The notes beneath the pieces are model-generated. The model had not been told where the DNA came from, did not search any database, and saw only the letters and a list, made by a program, of their open reading frames with translations. Position numbers and translations under genes: made by a program. Source: ZC4RG30 sp035556135 (GTDB taxonomy: Bacteria > Pseudomonadota > Gammaproteobacteria > Steroidobacterales > Steroidobacteraceae). Taken from it: a stretch of DNA of 64,000 nt. The stretch covers positions 1,674,001-1,738,000 of the forward strand of contig DATMFO010000003.1 of the NCBI GenBank assembly GCA_035556135.1, in the 5' to 3' direction. Positions 49,001 through 56,963 of the stretch are shown here, in pieces. Numbering within the stretch: position 1 is the stretch's first letter; every line of letters starts with the position of its first letter.

Positions 49001-51553
49001 ACCGGCCAGCGCCGGCCATGCAAACGGTGCGGCCACGAACAGCAGCCAGGCCAGTGGGCGGGAGGCCGGATCGGCAAACGCCGCGACCAGCAGCGCGATG
49101 CAACTGGGCGCGAGCAGCGAGCGGCGCAGGTTGTCGAGCATCTTCCAGCGGGCCAGCGGCGGCAGCGGCCCGTGGCGCCCTGCAATCCACGGCAGCAACT
49201 GCCAGTCGCCGCGCATCCAGCGGTGTGCGCGGGCCGCAGCCACCTCCGAGTGCGAAGGGAAGTCCTCGAACAGCTCCACGCCCGACACCAGGCCGCAGCG
49301 GGCAAAGATTCCTTCAAAGAGGTCATGGCTCAGCAACGATGCGGGCGGCACGCGTCCGTGCAGCGCCGTCTCCCAGGCCCGCAGGTCGTAGAGGCCCTTG
49401 CCGGTGAACAGCCCCTCGTCGAACACATCCTGGTACAAGTCGGAGATGGCTGCGGCATAGGGATCGATGCCGCTGCCGCTGGTAATGATCTCCCGGTACA
49501 GCGATCGCTCCCCGATCTCCGGCAAGAGCGGCGTGATGCGCGGCTGGAGCACCCCGTACCCGCGCACCACACGCTGCCCGGCGGGCGAGATCACCGGTGC
49601 GTTGAGCGGGTGGGCGGCAGTTCCCACCAGGTCACGCACGCAGCCCAGCGGCAGGCGCGTATCCGCATCGACTGTCAGCACATAACGTACGCCGCGCGGC
49701 GCGCGCAGCAGGCCATCGGCATCGGGGATGAAACTGGTTTCGCCCAGGCCCAGCAGCAAGCGGTTCAGCTCAGCCAGCTTGCCGCGCTTGCGCTCCCAAC
49801 CGGTGAAGCAGCCCTCTGATTCGTGCCACTGCCGCCGCCGGTGCAGCAGGTAGAAGCGCGGCTCCGCCCCGTCGCCACCGGCCTCGCGGTTGAGCGCCGC
49901 GATCTGCTGCCGGGCGGCCTGCAGCACCGCCGTGTCATCCGGCCTGGTCTCGGTGGGGCTGTCCGTCCAGTCCGAGAGCAGCGCGAAGTGGATGAACGGA
50001 TCGGCATTGGCCAGCGCATGCACCTGCAGGCGCCGGCAGGCGACAGCGGCATCCTCGGCACTGCGCAGCACCACGGGCACCACCACCAGCGTCTTCATGT
50101 CGGGGGCCAGCCCGGACTCCAGCGCCAGGGCCGGCAGGTGACGTGGAGGGAAGGCCCGCAGCCAGAACCGGTTGACCAGCCCGATGGCCAGTTCCGACGC
50201 CGGAACGGCGGCGAACAGCGAGAGCAGGACCAGCACCACCGGTGCAGACGCACGCCAGTCAGTTGCTACCGCCAGCACGAGCGCAACCAGCAGCAGCGTG
50301 AAGAGCGCGATGCTGCCCTGGTAAAGACCGCGCGCATGGGCAATCGCCTGCCGCCGCAGGCGACAGTGCAGCGGCACGTGGTAGCGCAGCGCGGCCTCCA
50401 GCTGCAGCCGCCGTGGTCCGATCAGCCAGCTGCCCAGCGCTGCTGTCTCCCCGCTCCCCCGGCCCTGCTCCACCAGCGACAGCACCTGCTGCGCGACCCT
50501 GGGCTCATCGTGTCCGGCGGCGCGCGCCAGCTCCTCGATGGCGGCGCGATAGCGGTCGCGGGTGCGGCGATCGCTGGCGCCGTAGTCAGGTTGTCGGCGC
50601 AGCAGTGCTTCCACGTGCGATGCCTGCTCGAACAGGCTGCGCCAGTCGAAGGGCCCCAGCGCCCGCAGGCTGGTGATGATGTTGCGCGCGGCGCCATTGT
50701 TCGCGCTGCGTCGCGCATGCTGCTTCTGGATGTAATCGTCGATGGTCGTGCCGCGCCCGGCGAGCTGGCGCGACAGCGTCTCCAGCATGGCCACGCCACG
50801 TGGCCCCATGCCCTGCAGGCGCTGGGTGAGCTGCACGATGTAGGGCGCGGCAAAGCGGGGCGCGGACCAGCGCTCCGGCTGGCTGCGAAGGTCGATGGCG
50901 CTCCACTCTTCGTGCACCAGCAGATCGGCCAGCTCGTCGGCCGCGACGCGCGCTGCCAGGGCGTCGTGCACGCGCAGCGCCACGCCGCGCAATTCTGCTA
51001 TCAGGGCGATCTGCAGGATGGGATAGAGCGCCCACAACTCGCGCATGGTCAGCGGCGACACCTCCTGGTATCCGGCCAGCATCCGCAACAGCAGCTCGGG
51101 GCGGAATTCCCACAGGGTGTGCCGCAGGTATTCGGCGGCGATGTGGTAGATGCGCGGCCAGCCGGCCGCATCGGGATGGGCGCTGGGTGGCAGGCGGCGC
51201 CACAGGTCCGGGGTCAGGCGCAGTGGCGCATCCAGCAACTGGTCAGACACCACATGGAAGTTGTCGACCAGCCACTGCGCCGCCGGGGAGATGGAACGTC
51301 CGGCAGCGAGCGCGGCGATGGTCGCCTGGTACGCGGAATGCAGCGTACGGGAGTGCTGGCGCAGCAGGCGCTTGAGGTCCACCCGCGCCACGGCAGTGGG
51401 GGCACCGCCCCCGCGTTGCGCAAGCAGGCGGCCGTGGCAGTAGAGACGCTCCGCGTCCCACAGCTCGCCCTCCAGCGGGGGTTCCTGTCGCGCGACCAGC
51501 GACGACAGGTGCCGCTCCAGGGCCGGGGGCAGGACGGGGCTTGCGGTCACCAC
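43001..51553 (-). CDS. ndvB: Cyclic beta-glucan synthase (NdvB/ChvB type)
   Basis: A 2850-residue membrane enzyme that makes periplasmic cyclic beta-1,2-glucans: it initiates on itself, elongates, cyclises and trims. After an N-terminal helical domain (about 1-400), transmembrane helices (about 410-460) lead into a GT84 glycosyltransferase with TVDADTRLPLGC near 628 and HRWMRGDWQLLPW near 776. More helices, a long linker and two GH94-like halves follow; the last carries GGGDWNDGMNRVG near 2531, the phosphorylase catalytic Asp region. Length matches ChvB (about 2830). It lies alone on its strand. Linkage specificity (beta-1,2 versus mixed alpha-1,6, as in Xanthomonas) is not decided. Confidence 0.92.
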   Translation of the reverse strand: MVTASPVLPPALERHLSSLVARQEPPLEGELWDAERLYCHGRLLAQRGGGAPTAVARVDLKRLLRQHSRTLHSAYQATIAALAAGRSISPAAQWLVDNFHVVSDQLLDAPLRLTPDLWRRLPPSAHPDAAGWPRIYHIAAEYLRHTLWEFRPELLLRMLAGYQEVSPLTMRELWALYPILQIALIAELRGVALRVHDALAARVAADELADLLVHEEWSAIDLRSQPERWSAPRFAAPYIVQLTQRLQGMGPRGVAMLETLSRQLAGRGTTIDDYIQKQHARRSANNGAARNIITSLRALGPFDWRSLFEQASHVEALLRRQPDYGASDRRTRDRYRAAIEELARAAGHDEPRVAQQVLSLVEQGRGSGETAALGSWLIGPRRLQLEAALRYHVPLHCRLRRQAIAHARGLYQGSIALFTLLLVALVLAVATDWRASAPVVLVLLSLFAAVPASELAIGLVNRFWLRAFPPRHLPALALESGLAPDMKTLVVVPVVLRSAEDAAVACRRLQVHALANADPFIHFALLSDWTDSPTETRPDDTAVLQAARQQIAALNREAGGDGAEPRFYLLHRRRQWHESEGCFTGWERKRGKLAELNRLLLGLGETSFIPDADGLLRAPRGVRYVLTVDADTRLPLGCVRDLVGTAAHPLNAPVISPAGQRVVRGYGVLQPRITPLLPEIGERSLYREIITSGSGIDPYAAAISDLYQDVFDEGLFTGKGLYDLRAWETALHGRVPPASLLSHDLFEGIFARCGLVSGVELFEDFPSHSEVAAARAHRWMRGDWQLLPWIAGRHGPLPPLARWKMLDNLRRSLLAPSCIALLVAAFADPASRPLAWLLFVAAPFAWPALAGALERLARTPVSRSRRVHLARLAADLWADLGRTAVSIALLAQNAWLAIDAICRALYRLATRRRLLEWTTAAQLKAGRSDSLASFVWPLKSASIVVVGAVAVLMVVNPPAAMRFAPLLLLWWLSPLLAQFLSRPLDAPRPDDDLPEEVALELRGIARQTWTFFEDHVTAGENFLPPDNFQETPVPVVAHRSSPTNIGMYLLSTFAARDFGWLGLHDTCARLSATLETLQRLERFDGHLLNWYDTRTLHALAPHYVSTVDSGNLAGHLLTLRQACLGAMDAPLLSPAALTGPRDALRLCEREVAAWSAADTTVQERAAALRRSLQQVMRRLESPATTLAQARFMLDSAAQGIALLREDSLPAPVSRWLALAAGDVASHLRDLQVALPGAAASVVGAANIARDATLSQLAAGSPACAALCRTLAAIAAQCRAEVQGMSFGFLFDRARGLFSIGYRVVDGTLDEGYYDLLASEARLASLVAIAKGDVPRSHWFRLGRRLTGGMRHPVLASWSGSMFEYLMPTLVMQEPRQSLLEQTNRRVVQQQMRYGEQHGLPWGISESAYNVRDREYTYQYSGFGVPALGLKRGLASDYVLAPYATALAAMYAPLAASRNLAALAGLSGRGDYGFYEALDFTPARVPEGSRVAVVRAYMAHHQGMSIVALDNVLQERVMQARFHAEPAIAAAELLLQERSLRFVDAPQLAVADVPAATTLEETPDLSRTIEGHAAPQPVTHLLSNRHYTVMLTDSGAGSSSWRGRAVTRWREDATRDCWGSFIYVRDVEQGSFWSAGFQPTAAPPDEYRVQFNEECATFSRLDGSLRTTMAVMVPPDDDGELRQVTLYNEGTRPRRIELTSYAEVVLAPQRADVAHPGFSNLFVQTEFAAESGALLATRRPRSSREAAVWAMHVISGAGAAPAHLQYETDRGRFIGRGRDTRHPLALEGSAALSNTVGNVLDPVFSLRTRITVPPRARVSLTFATFVGTSREEVTSLVAKYRTPGLFEHLSGSAWTFARAEIYYLRSTLAEARLFQGLASHLLYASPQLRAARDPAAPNVLDVTHLWRFSISGDRPILLVRCHGMDDLPFIHQCLRAQEYLRIKNLVIDVVILNEQRHSYVQDLQHAIEGTARAFAARGVEGGESGGIYALVSDMIGTAELRLLLALARVVLDPAQGGLMEQLSRPSVLAPRAPLPRRLALPLPGDAAEPAPALEFFNGWGGFTADGREYVISLPEGVNTPAPWSNVLASEQFGALVTERGSMCTWSLNSRENQLTAWSNDAVSDPSGENFYLLADDGELWSPLPQPVRRAGARHEVRHGQGYSHFDLEFQGFASRLTVLVAADDPVKICRLRLTNRNAVVRKVTFVACVDWSLGATRGAANHDVHTRLDPATGAQFASNPALIDFGSRVAFCDLGGRQQRCTDSRQQFLGRNGSPDAPAGLHPAARWSVENAPGRDPCCAFSVTLELAPGASDEVLFLLGQGADADAARQLVMRYRATGADAALQKVRQQWDRLLGTVEVRTPDRALDLLFNRWLLYQTVSCRLWGRTGFYQSGGAFGFRDQLQDGMALTLGAPGQVRVHLLRAAARQFVEGDVQHWWHPPSGRGVRTHFSDDRVWLPFAVHQYIESTGDAGVLDEPVPFIDGPPLPLHQEDSHYVPGDSGQRESLYEHCARAIDISLATGAHGLPLIGGGDWNDGMNRVGHEGRGESVWVAWFLILTLQRFLPVAAARNDQPRVQRWQAHLQDLQQACEREAWDGQWYCRAFFDDGTPLGSQRNSECRIDSLSQSWAVISGAAPPDRALAGMEAVEERLVRQSEGLVLLFAPPFDAAPMDPGYIKGYLPGLRENGGQYTHAAIWVLMAEAMLGRSAEVGQLLRILNPVHRSSSREAAALYRVEPYVLAADIYSGSGIAGRGGWTWYTGAAGWMYRVVLEQVLGIQLKAGTLRIAPCIPPEWPGFEVVLQLGGARYEVRAERGAVPAVALALDGTALAGGSVPVPDDGAAHLIEVTLPHAG

Positions 51554-51745
51554 GCGCCGGAAACCTGACCGTGCGGCATGCGGACTCCATTCCGACGAGG
51601 GGGGATTGCAGATTCGGAGGTATCCGGGACCACCTCAATCCGTTTGGCCAGGACACTGCACGTCAGACGTTCCTGACAGCAGATGCCGGGAACGGGGGAG
51701 TGGAAGGTAACCTGCCTGGTCAGTGGCGCCAGCCGCAGTTTGCGG

Positions 51746-51784
51746 GCACCCTAGGTGCACCCTGTGGTGTGCACGGCCGTGCAC
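51746..51784. repeat. GTGCAC-rich palindromic cluster upstream of ndvB
   Basis: A 16-bp perfect palindrome GTGCACGGCCGTGCAC (51769-51784) and an adjacent GCACC-CTA-GGTGC hairpin (51746-51758). GTGCAC occurs three times, at 51755, 51769 and 51779. It lies 35 bases past the FAD-oxidase stop and about 216 bases before ndvB, so it could be a terminator of the first or an operator of the second. Confidence 0.4.
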
Positions 51785-51818
51785 GCGAGAAGCTGCCAGC
51801 CTTCTAGCCGGGCCTTGT

Positions 51819-53222
51819 TCAGGCCGCCGGCAGCACCTTGCCGGGATTGAGAATCCCTTTCGGATCCATCGCCGTCTTGATCGCGCGCATCAGGGCAATC
51901 TCTGCCTCGCTGCGCGAGAAGTGCAGGAAGGGGATCTTCAGCGAGCCAATGCCATGTTCCGCCGAGACCGATCCGCGCCGCTTAGCGACGATGCCGTACA
52001 CGGCATTTTCAATGTCGAGCTCGGGGATGTCATGCCCTGACATGCGCACCGACACGTGCAGGTTGCCGTCGGCCACATGGCCGAAGAACAGTGCGAACAG
52101 CCCGGGCCAGCGACGCTTCAGCTCCGCATCGATCTCGTCGGCCAGCGGCCCGATCTCGCCGGTGGGCACGCTCACGTCGAAACCCAGCTGCGGCCAGTGC
52201 GGCGTCTTGCTCCATTCACCCGGTGAATCGCGCACCGACCAGAGCCCGGTGGCCTCGCGCTGCGACTGGGCGATGATGGCGTCCTTCACCACGCCGGCCT
52301 CGATGGCCTCGCCAATCACGGCCTCGTAACGGGCCTGGTCGGCCTCCGGATCGGTGCCCAGGATCTCGATCAGCACGTACACGCCATGGCCCAGTTCCAG
52401 CGGCGGCTTGCGTCCCGCGGCCACCGTGCCCAGTTCGTAGAAGGCCGGCCACATCACCTCGAAGGCCGACAGCAGTGCACCGAATCCGCCGCGCGCCCGG
52501 CGCAGCAGATCGAGCACGCCGGCGTAGTCGTCCACCGCGCAGATGCCGGTGCAGGCGCTCCTGGGCTTCGGGAACAGCCGCAGCACCACGCCGGTGACGA
52601 TGCCCAGCGTGCCCTCGGCGCCGATGAACAGCTGCCGGATGTCGTAGCCGGAGTTGTTCTTGATCACCTTGCGCAGCGCGTCGATCACGGTGCCATCGGC
52701 CAGCACGGCCTCCACGCCCAGCACCAGGTCGCGCGCCATGCCATAGCGCAGCACGCGGTTGCCGCCGGCATTGGTGGAGATGTTGCCGCCGATCTGGCAG
52801 CTGCCCCGACCGCCGAGGTCGAGCGGGAAGAACAGCTCGGCCGCATCGGCCGCCTTCTGCACGGCCTCCAAGGTGACGCCGGCATCCACGGTGATGGTAC
52901 CCGCGGCCGTGTCGAGCTCGCGGATCGCACGCATGCGCTCCATGCAGAGGATGACGCAGGGACCGATGGGCACCGCGCCGCCGGCAAGGCCGGTGAGACC
53001 GCCCTGCGGCTGCACGGCGATGCCCTGCGCATTGCAGTACGCCAGCACCCTGGACACATGCTCCGTGCTGCGCGGGAACACCAGCGCATGCACCGGCACA
53101 CCGGCCGCGCCGGTGACGCAGAAATCGCGGGTGTGTTTCCCGAGCAGTGATGCGGTCGGCGCCAGGGCTACATCAGCGCCGACCATGGCCTGCAATGAGG
53201 CCAGAACCGTCTCGTCAGTCAT
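51819..53222 (-). CDS. FAD-binding oxidase (D-lactate / D-2-hydroxyacid dehydrogenase type)
   Basis: A 467-residue flavoenzyme of the GlcD/D2HGDH group. The PCMH-type FAD-binding domain shows FPRSTEHVSRVLAYCNAQGIAVQPQGGLTGLAGGAVP, PLDLGGRGSCQIGGNISTNAGG and LIGAEGTLGIVTGVVLRLFPKP. The C-terminal FAD-oxidase domain has FGHVADGNLHVSV and SAEHGIGSLK. It oxidises a 2-hydroxyacid such as D-lactate or D-2-hydroxyglutarate and passes electrons to quinone or a flavoprotein. The start at 53222 overlaps the DUF4175 stop (ATGACTGA); the frame extends to 53258 without family similarity. Confidence 0.9.
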   Translation of the reverse strand: MTDETVLASLQAMVGADVALAPTASLLGKHTRDFCVTGAAGVPVHALVFPRSTEHVSRVLAYCNAQGIAVQPQGGLTGLAGGAVPIGPCVILCMERMRAIRELDTAAGTITVDAGVTLEAVQKAADAAELFFPLDLGGRGSCQIGGNISTNAGGNRVLRYGMARDLVLGVEAVLADGTVIDALRKVIKNNSGYDIRQLFIGAEGTLGIVTGVVLRLFPKPRSACTGICAVDDYAGVLDLLRRARGGFGALLSAFEVMWPAFYELGTVAAGRKPPLELGHGVYVLIEILGTDPEADQARYEAVIGEAIEAGVVKDAIIAQSQREATGLWSVRDSPGEWSKTPHWPQLGFDVSVPTGEIGPLADEIDAELKRRWPGLFALFFGHVADGNLHVSVRMSGHDIPELDIENAVYGIVAKRRGSVSAEHGIGSLKIPFLHFSRSEAEIALMRAIKTAMDPKGILNPGKVLPAA

Positions 53223-56200
53223 TTCCCCCACCCAGCCTGCGGTAATACTCGGCGACATTGTCGCGGTACTGGCGCGAGTCGTCGATGACTTCCGTGGTCC
53301 GGGTGTTGTCGGTGCCCTTGATGGCCTGCTGCTTCTGCAGGGCGGCCAGCTCGATCTGGTTCACCAGCGCGGCCATGCGCTGGTACTCGGCGTTCATGGG
53401 ATCGCCGTTGCCGCGGCGCAGGCCACGCTCCAGGTCCTGCAGCTGGGTGACCTCGGATTCGCTGAGCGCGCCGGAAGCACGCAGCTGCTCGCGCAGGCGC
53501 GCGAGGCGATCGGCCGAAACCACGCCCTGATCGCGCAGGCCGGGGCCGATGCCCAGCGTGTCATTGCGCGTGCCGCCACCGATGAAGCGCCCGTTGCCCG
53601 CCTGGCGGTCGTTGCCGCCGGCACCCTGGCGGCCGAAATCACCGGCACCACCCTCGGCGCCAGCCTGTGCCCCGCCCTGCTGGCCTGGCGAGTTGCCGCC
53701 CTGGCCCCGCTGGCCTTCACCACCCTGGCCCTGCTCGCCCTGCTGGCCGCCTCCCTGCTGGCCGCGCTGGCCTTCCTGGGCATTGGGCGCAGCCGTGGAC
53801 TGGTCGCCGGCAGTGCGGTTCTGCGCCTGCCCCTGCTCGCGTGCGCGTTCGACCATGCGCCGCACGTCCGCCAGCTCGGCGCGCAGGTCTTCGAGCACAT
53901 CCTGGTTTGCCTGCCGCTCGCGCCGGTTGGTCTCGTTCGCGGCGACCTGCGCGGCGGATTCCAGCCGCTGGGCGAGGTTGTCGATGGAGTCGGTGAGGAA
54001 GGGCTCCCGGTTGGCGGCCTGGCGGCCCTGGCCGCTCTCGATCTGCCGCACGCTCAGGCCAAGGCTCTGCACGGTGCCCAGGTCCTGCAATTCACGACGC
54101 GCCTCGGCCAGCTGCCGCGCGGCGCGCGGCGCATCCTCGCCGGCATTGCGGCGGGTGCTTTCCATCTGGCGTGACAGCTCATCCAGTCCCGCCTGCACTT
54201 CGCGCTTCTGCTGCGCCAGGCGCTGGGCCTCGGCAAACGACAGTCCCTGCGCGGGCTGGCGGCTGGCATTGCCCTGCTGCTGCTGCTGGTTGCCACCAGC
54301 GGCGGCCCGCAGCTCGCGCTCGGATTGCCGCTGCTGGTTCGCCAGCTGACGGGCGCGCTCGGCCAGGCTCTCGAACTGTTCGCCGGTGGCCTGCTGCTGG
54401 CCGCGCTCCAGCTGCTCGCGGGCGCGATTGAGCTGTTCGGTGGCACGCGCCTGCGCCTGCTGGTCGCCGTTCTGCATCTGGCGCGTGGCCTCGGCCAGCT
54501 GGCGTGCAGCTTCCGCAGCCGACGCCGCACGCGCCGACTGGCGCTCTGACTGCGACTGCTGGCCGGAGGAAGCGCTCTGCTGGCCACGCTGCTGCCCGCT
54601 CTGCTGCTGCGCGCTGCGCTGTCCCTGCTGCCCTTGCTGGCCCTGCTGCCCGCTCTGCTGCTGGCCGCCCTGCTGCTGGCCGCCCTGCTGGCTGTTCTGC
54701 TGGGCCAGCTGCTCCAGCTGGCGCCGCAGCTCCTCGGCCTCGCGGCGCAGCTGTTCCTGCTGCCAGCGCAGCTGCTCCGGCGGGATCTGCTGCCCCTGCG
54801 CCTGGCGCGCCAGCTGCTCCTGGCGACGGGCCAGCTCGCGCAGGCGACGCAGGGTCTCGTCCTCGGCCTCGCTCTGCTGCTGCTGCGAGGCGGTCTGCTG
54901 TTCGGTCTCGTACTGGTTCTTGGCCAGGTCCATCTCGAGTTCGGTGATTTCCGACACGTCGCGCCCGGCCTGGGCGCCACCGCCGCCACCACCGCCGCCG
55001 TTCTGCTGCATGGCCACCGAGATCTCGCGGAACGCGGCCTCGGCGGTGAGCAGATGCCGCAGCGCCTGCTGCTCATGCGTCACGGCCGTGGCCAGCTCCA
55101 TCTCTTCGAGCTTCTTCGCCGCCGGAGCCATGGCCTTTGCGGCCGCCTCCACCGCCTTCACGAACTGGTCGACGTTCTGGTCCTGTCCGGTGAGCTGGCG
55201 GGCGCGCGTGCGGTCGATCAGTGTCTGGGCCTGCCCGGCCAGGGTCTGCTGCACCTCGGCCAGCATGCGCGCGTTGTCGGCCACGCGCTCCTTGTCGCGC
55301 GCGCCGTCTTCATCGGCGCTGCGCTGCAGGTTGAAGGTGGCCAGCAGGATCTCGCGCTGGCGGCGCGAGATGTTGCCTTCATCCTCGCCACCGCCGCCAC
55401 CACCGCCGGCTCCGCCACCACCGCCGGCCTGCGACTGCGTGAAACGCTGCTCGAAAGGCTGCACCTGGATCAGGAACAGCTCGGTCTGCACGCTGTGCTT
55501 GCGATCGCGCGCCTGCGCGTAATAGCTCACCAGGTCGCCGGGCACCAGTGACGGCGCCTCGCCACCCGCACCGGGCTGAGCCATCTCCTCCAGCTTCAGC
55601 AGCGCCGCGGCCTGCACGTCGGGGCTGCCTGCCGGCAGCGCCTCGCGCTTCCACTCGCCACCATTGACGGAGTAATGCAGTTCGAGCGCCTCGAGGCGGA
55701 AGTCATCCTGCGCCTTCACATTGACCGGCACCTCCTCGATCGCCGTGGCGCGGTAATCGCGGCCCGGGCGCTCGATGCGGATCTCCGGCTTCATGTCCTC
55801 GACCACTTCGATCAGGTAATCCGGCGTCAGCGGCACGACCTCGCCGAGGAAGCGCGTGGCGATGCGATAGTGGCCGTCCTTGCTGATCGAGAAGCCGCCG
55901 CGGCTGGTGGTACCGCTCTGCCGGAGTTCGTTGCCATCGCCATCCACGACCAGCAGCGGGCTTTCCAGCGGCGCGCTGGTGGTGACCGAGAGGTTCACGC
56001 GCGTGCCTTCCACGGCGCGCACGTCACCGCCACTCTCTTCTTCGCGGTCGGGCAGGCCCGTCCAGTCGGGGTACTCGTAGGTGAGCTTGAAGCTGTCGAT
56101 GGTGGGCAGGTCCACCACGGTGATCTGGTGCTCGGCGCTCTTCAGGCGCCCGGCGGTCACGTAATAGGTTGCGCCCTCGCGCACCGCGTAGATGGTGAAG

Positions 56201-56937
56201 TCGTAGCCGCCATCGTCGCGGCGCTGCATCGGCGTGACTTCCCATTCGCCGCCATTCTCGAAGCGCAGGTGCAGCTGCACGTCGCCGGAGTCACCCGCCA
56301 CCAGCGCCGACACTGGAAGGTCCTGGTTGCGGCGGATGGTGGCGTCACCGGGCTGCAGCGCGATGCCACCGGCGGCCGCAGCGATGCTGGCGGCTGGTGG
56401 CAGCTTGCCCATCCACAGCTGGCGGGCGCCCTGGCCGAGCCCACTGCCCGAGAACAGCAGCAGGCCCAGCACGGCCACGCCGGCCACAGCACCGGCGACT
56501 GGCAGCAGCAGGCGACGGGTTTCGATGGTCTGGCGCAGCGGTTCCCGTTCGGCCACGGCCAGCGCATCGGCGGCGAGCAGGTCGAGCAGCACCGAGGCCT
56601 TCTCCGGCTCCTTGGCGCTCTCCTGCAGGTAAGTGGCGATGCGGCCGGACTGCGCCGGCAGCGCACGTTCCAGCGCCGCGGCACCGCGCGATCTTTCCTG
56701 CGTGCGCCAGCGCAGCCACCACCACACACCGGCTCCCGCGGCAGCGGCGGCCAGTGTGATGCGGCCGATGAGCGCGGCACGGTCGGTGAATCCATAACGC
56801 GGCAGCATCCACGCCGCCACCAGCGTCACCACCAGCAGTCCGGCTACCAGCAGCGCCGATCCCCATGCGGAGAGGATCAGGCGCAGTCGCCGCCGTGCCT
56901 GCGAGATGTACTCATCGAGCTGCGGCCGTGCGTTCAT
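53215..56937 (-). CDS. DUF4175-type giant membrane protein of MoxR operon
   Basis: A 1240-residue protein with three N-terminal transmembrane helices (about 22-46, 58-77 and 147-167). A large beta-rich periplasmic region follows (about 190-520; Ig-like, TYEYPDWTGLPDREEESGGDV). Then comes a very long Gln/Ala/Arg-rich coiled coil (about 530-1130) with runs of Gly and Gln, and a short conserved C-terminus (YRMA...VEYYRRLG). This is the DUF4175 architecture, found last or near last in MoxR/VWA operons. It probably forms a periplasm-spanning structural partner. It is preceded by 26 bases after the BatA gene and overlaps the FAD oxidase. Confidence 0.85.
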   Translation of the reverse strand: MNARPQLDEYISQARRRLRLILSAWGSALLVAGLLVVTLVAAWMLPRYGFTDRAALIGRITLAAAAAGAGVWWWLRWRTQERSRGAAALERALPAQSGRIATYLQESAKEPEKASVLLDLLAADALAVAEREPLRQTIETRRLLLPVAGAVAGVAVLGLLLFSGSGLGQGARQLWMGKLPPAASIAAAAGGIALQPGDATIRRNQDLPVSALVAGDSGDVQLHLRFENGGEWEVTPMQRRDDGGYDFTIYAVREGATYYVTAGRLKSAEHQITVVDLPTIDSFKLTYEYPDWTGLPDREEESGGDVRAVEGTRVNLSVTTSAPLESPLLVVDGDGNELRQSGTTSRGGFSISKDGHYRIATRFLGEVVPLTPDYLIEVVEDMKPEIRIERPGRDYRATAIEEVPVNVKAQDDFRLEALELHYSVNGGEWKREALPAGSPDVQAAALLKLEEMAQPGAGGEAPSLVPGDLVSYYAQARDRKHSVQTELFLIQVQPFEQRFTQSQAGGGGGAGGGGGGGEDEGNISRRQREILLATFNLQRSADEDGARDKERVADNARMLAEVQQTLAGQAQTLIDRTRARQLTGQDQNVDQFVKAVEAAAKAMAPAAKKLEEMELATAVTHEQQALRHLLTAEAAFREISVAMQQNGGGGGGGGAQAGRDVSEITELEMDLAKNQYETEQQTASQQQQSEAEDETLRRLRELARRQEQLARQAQGQQIPPEQLRWQQEQLRREAEELRRQLEQLAQQNSQQGGQQQGGQQQSGQQGQQGQQGQRSAQQQSGQQRGQQSASSGQQSQSERQSARAASAAEAARQLAEATRQMQNGDQQAQARATEQLNRAREQLERGQQQATGEQFESLAERARQLANQQRQSERELRAAAGGNQQQQQGNASRQPAQGLSFAEAQRLAQQKREVQAGLDELSRQMESTRRNAGEDAPRAARQLAEARRELQDLGTVQSLGLSVRQIESGQGRQAANREPFLTDSIDNLAQRLESAAQVAANETNRRERQANQDVLEDLRAELADVRRMVERAREQGQAQNRTAGDQSTAAPNAQEGQRGQQGGGQQGEQGQGGEGQRGQGGNSPGQQGGAQAGAEGGAGDFGRQGAGGNDRQAGNGRFIGGGTRNDTLGIGPGLRDQGVVSADRLARLREQLRASGALSESEVTQLQDLERGLRRGNGDPMNAEYQRMAALVNQIELAALQKQQAIKGTDNTRTTEVIDDSRQYRDNVAEYYRRLGGGND

Positions 56938-56963
56938 GGGTTGGATTTCCCGCGTGATGGAGT

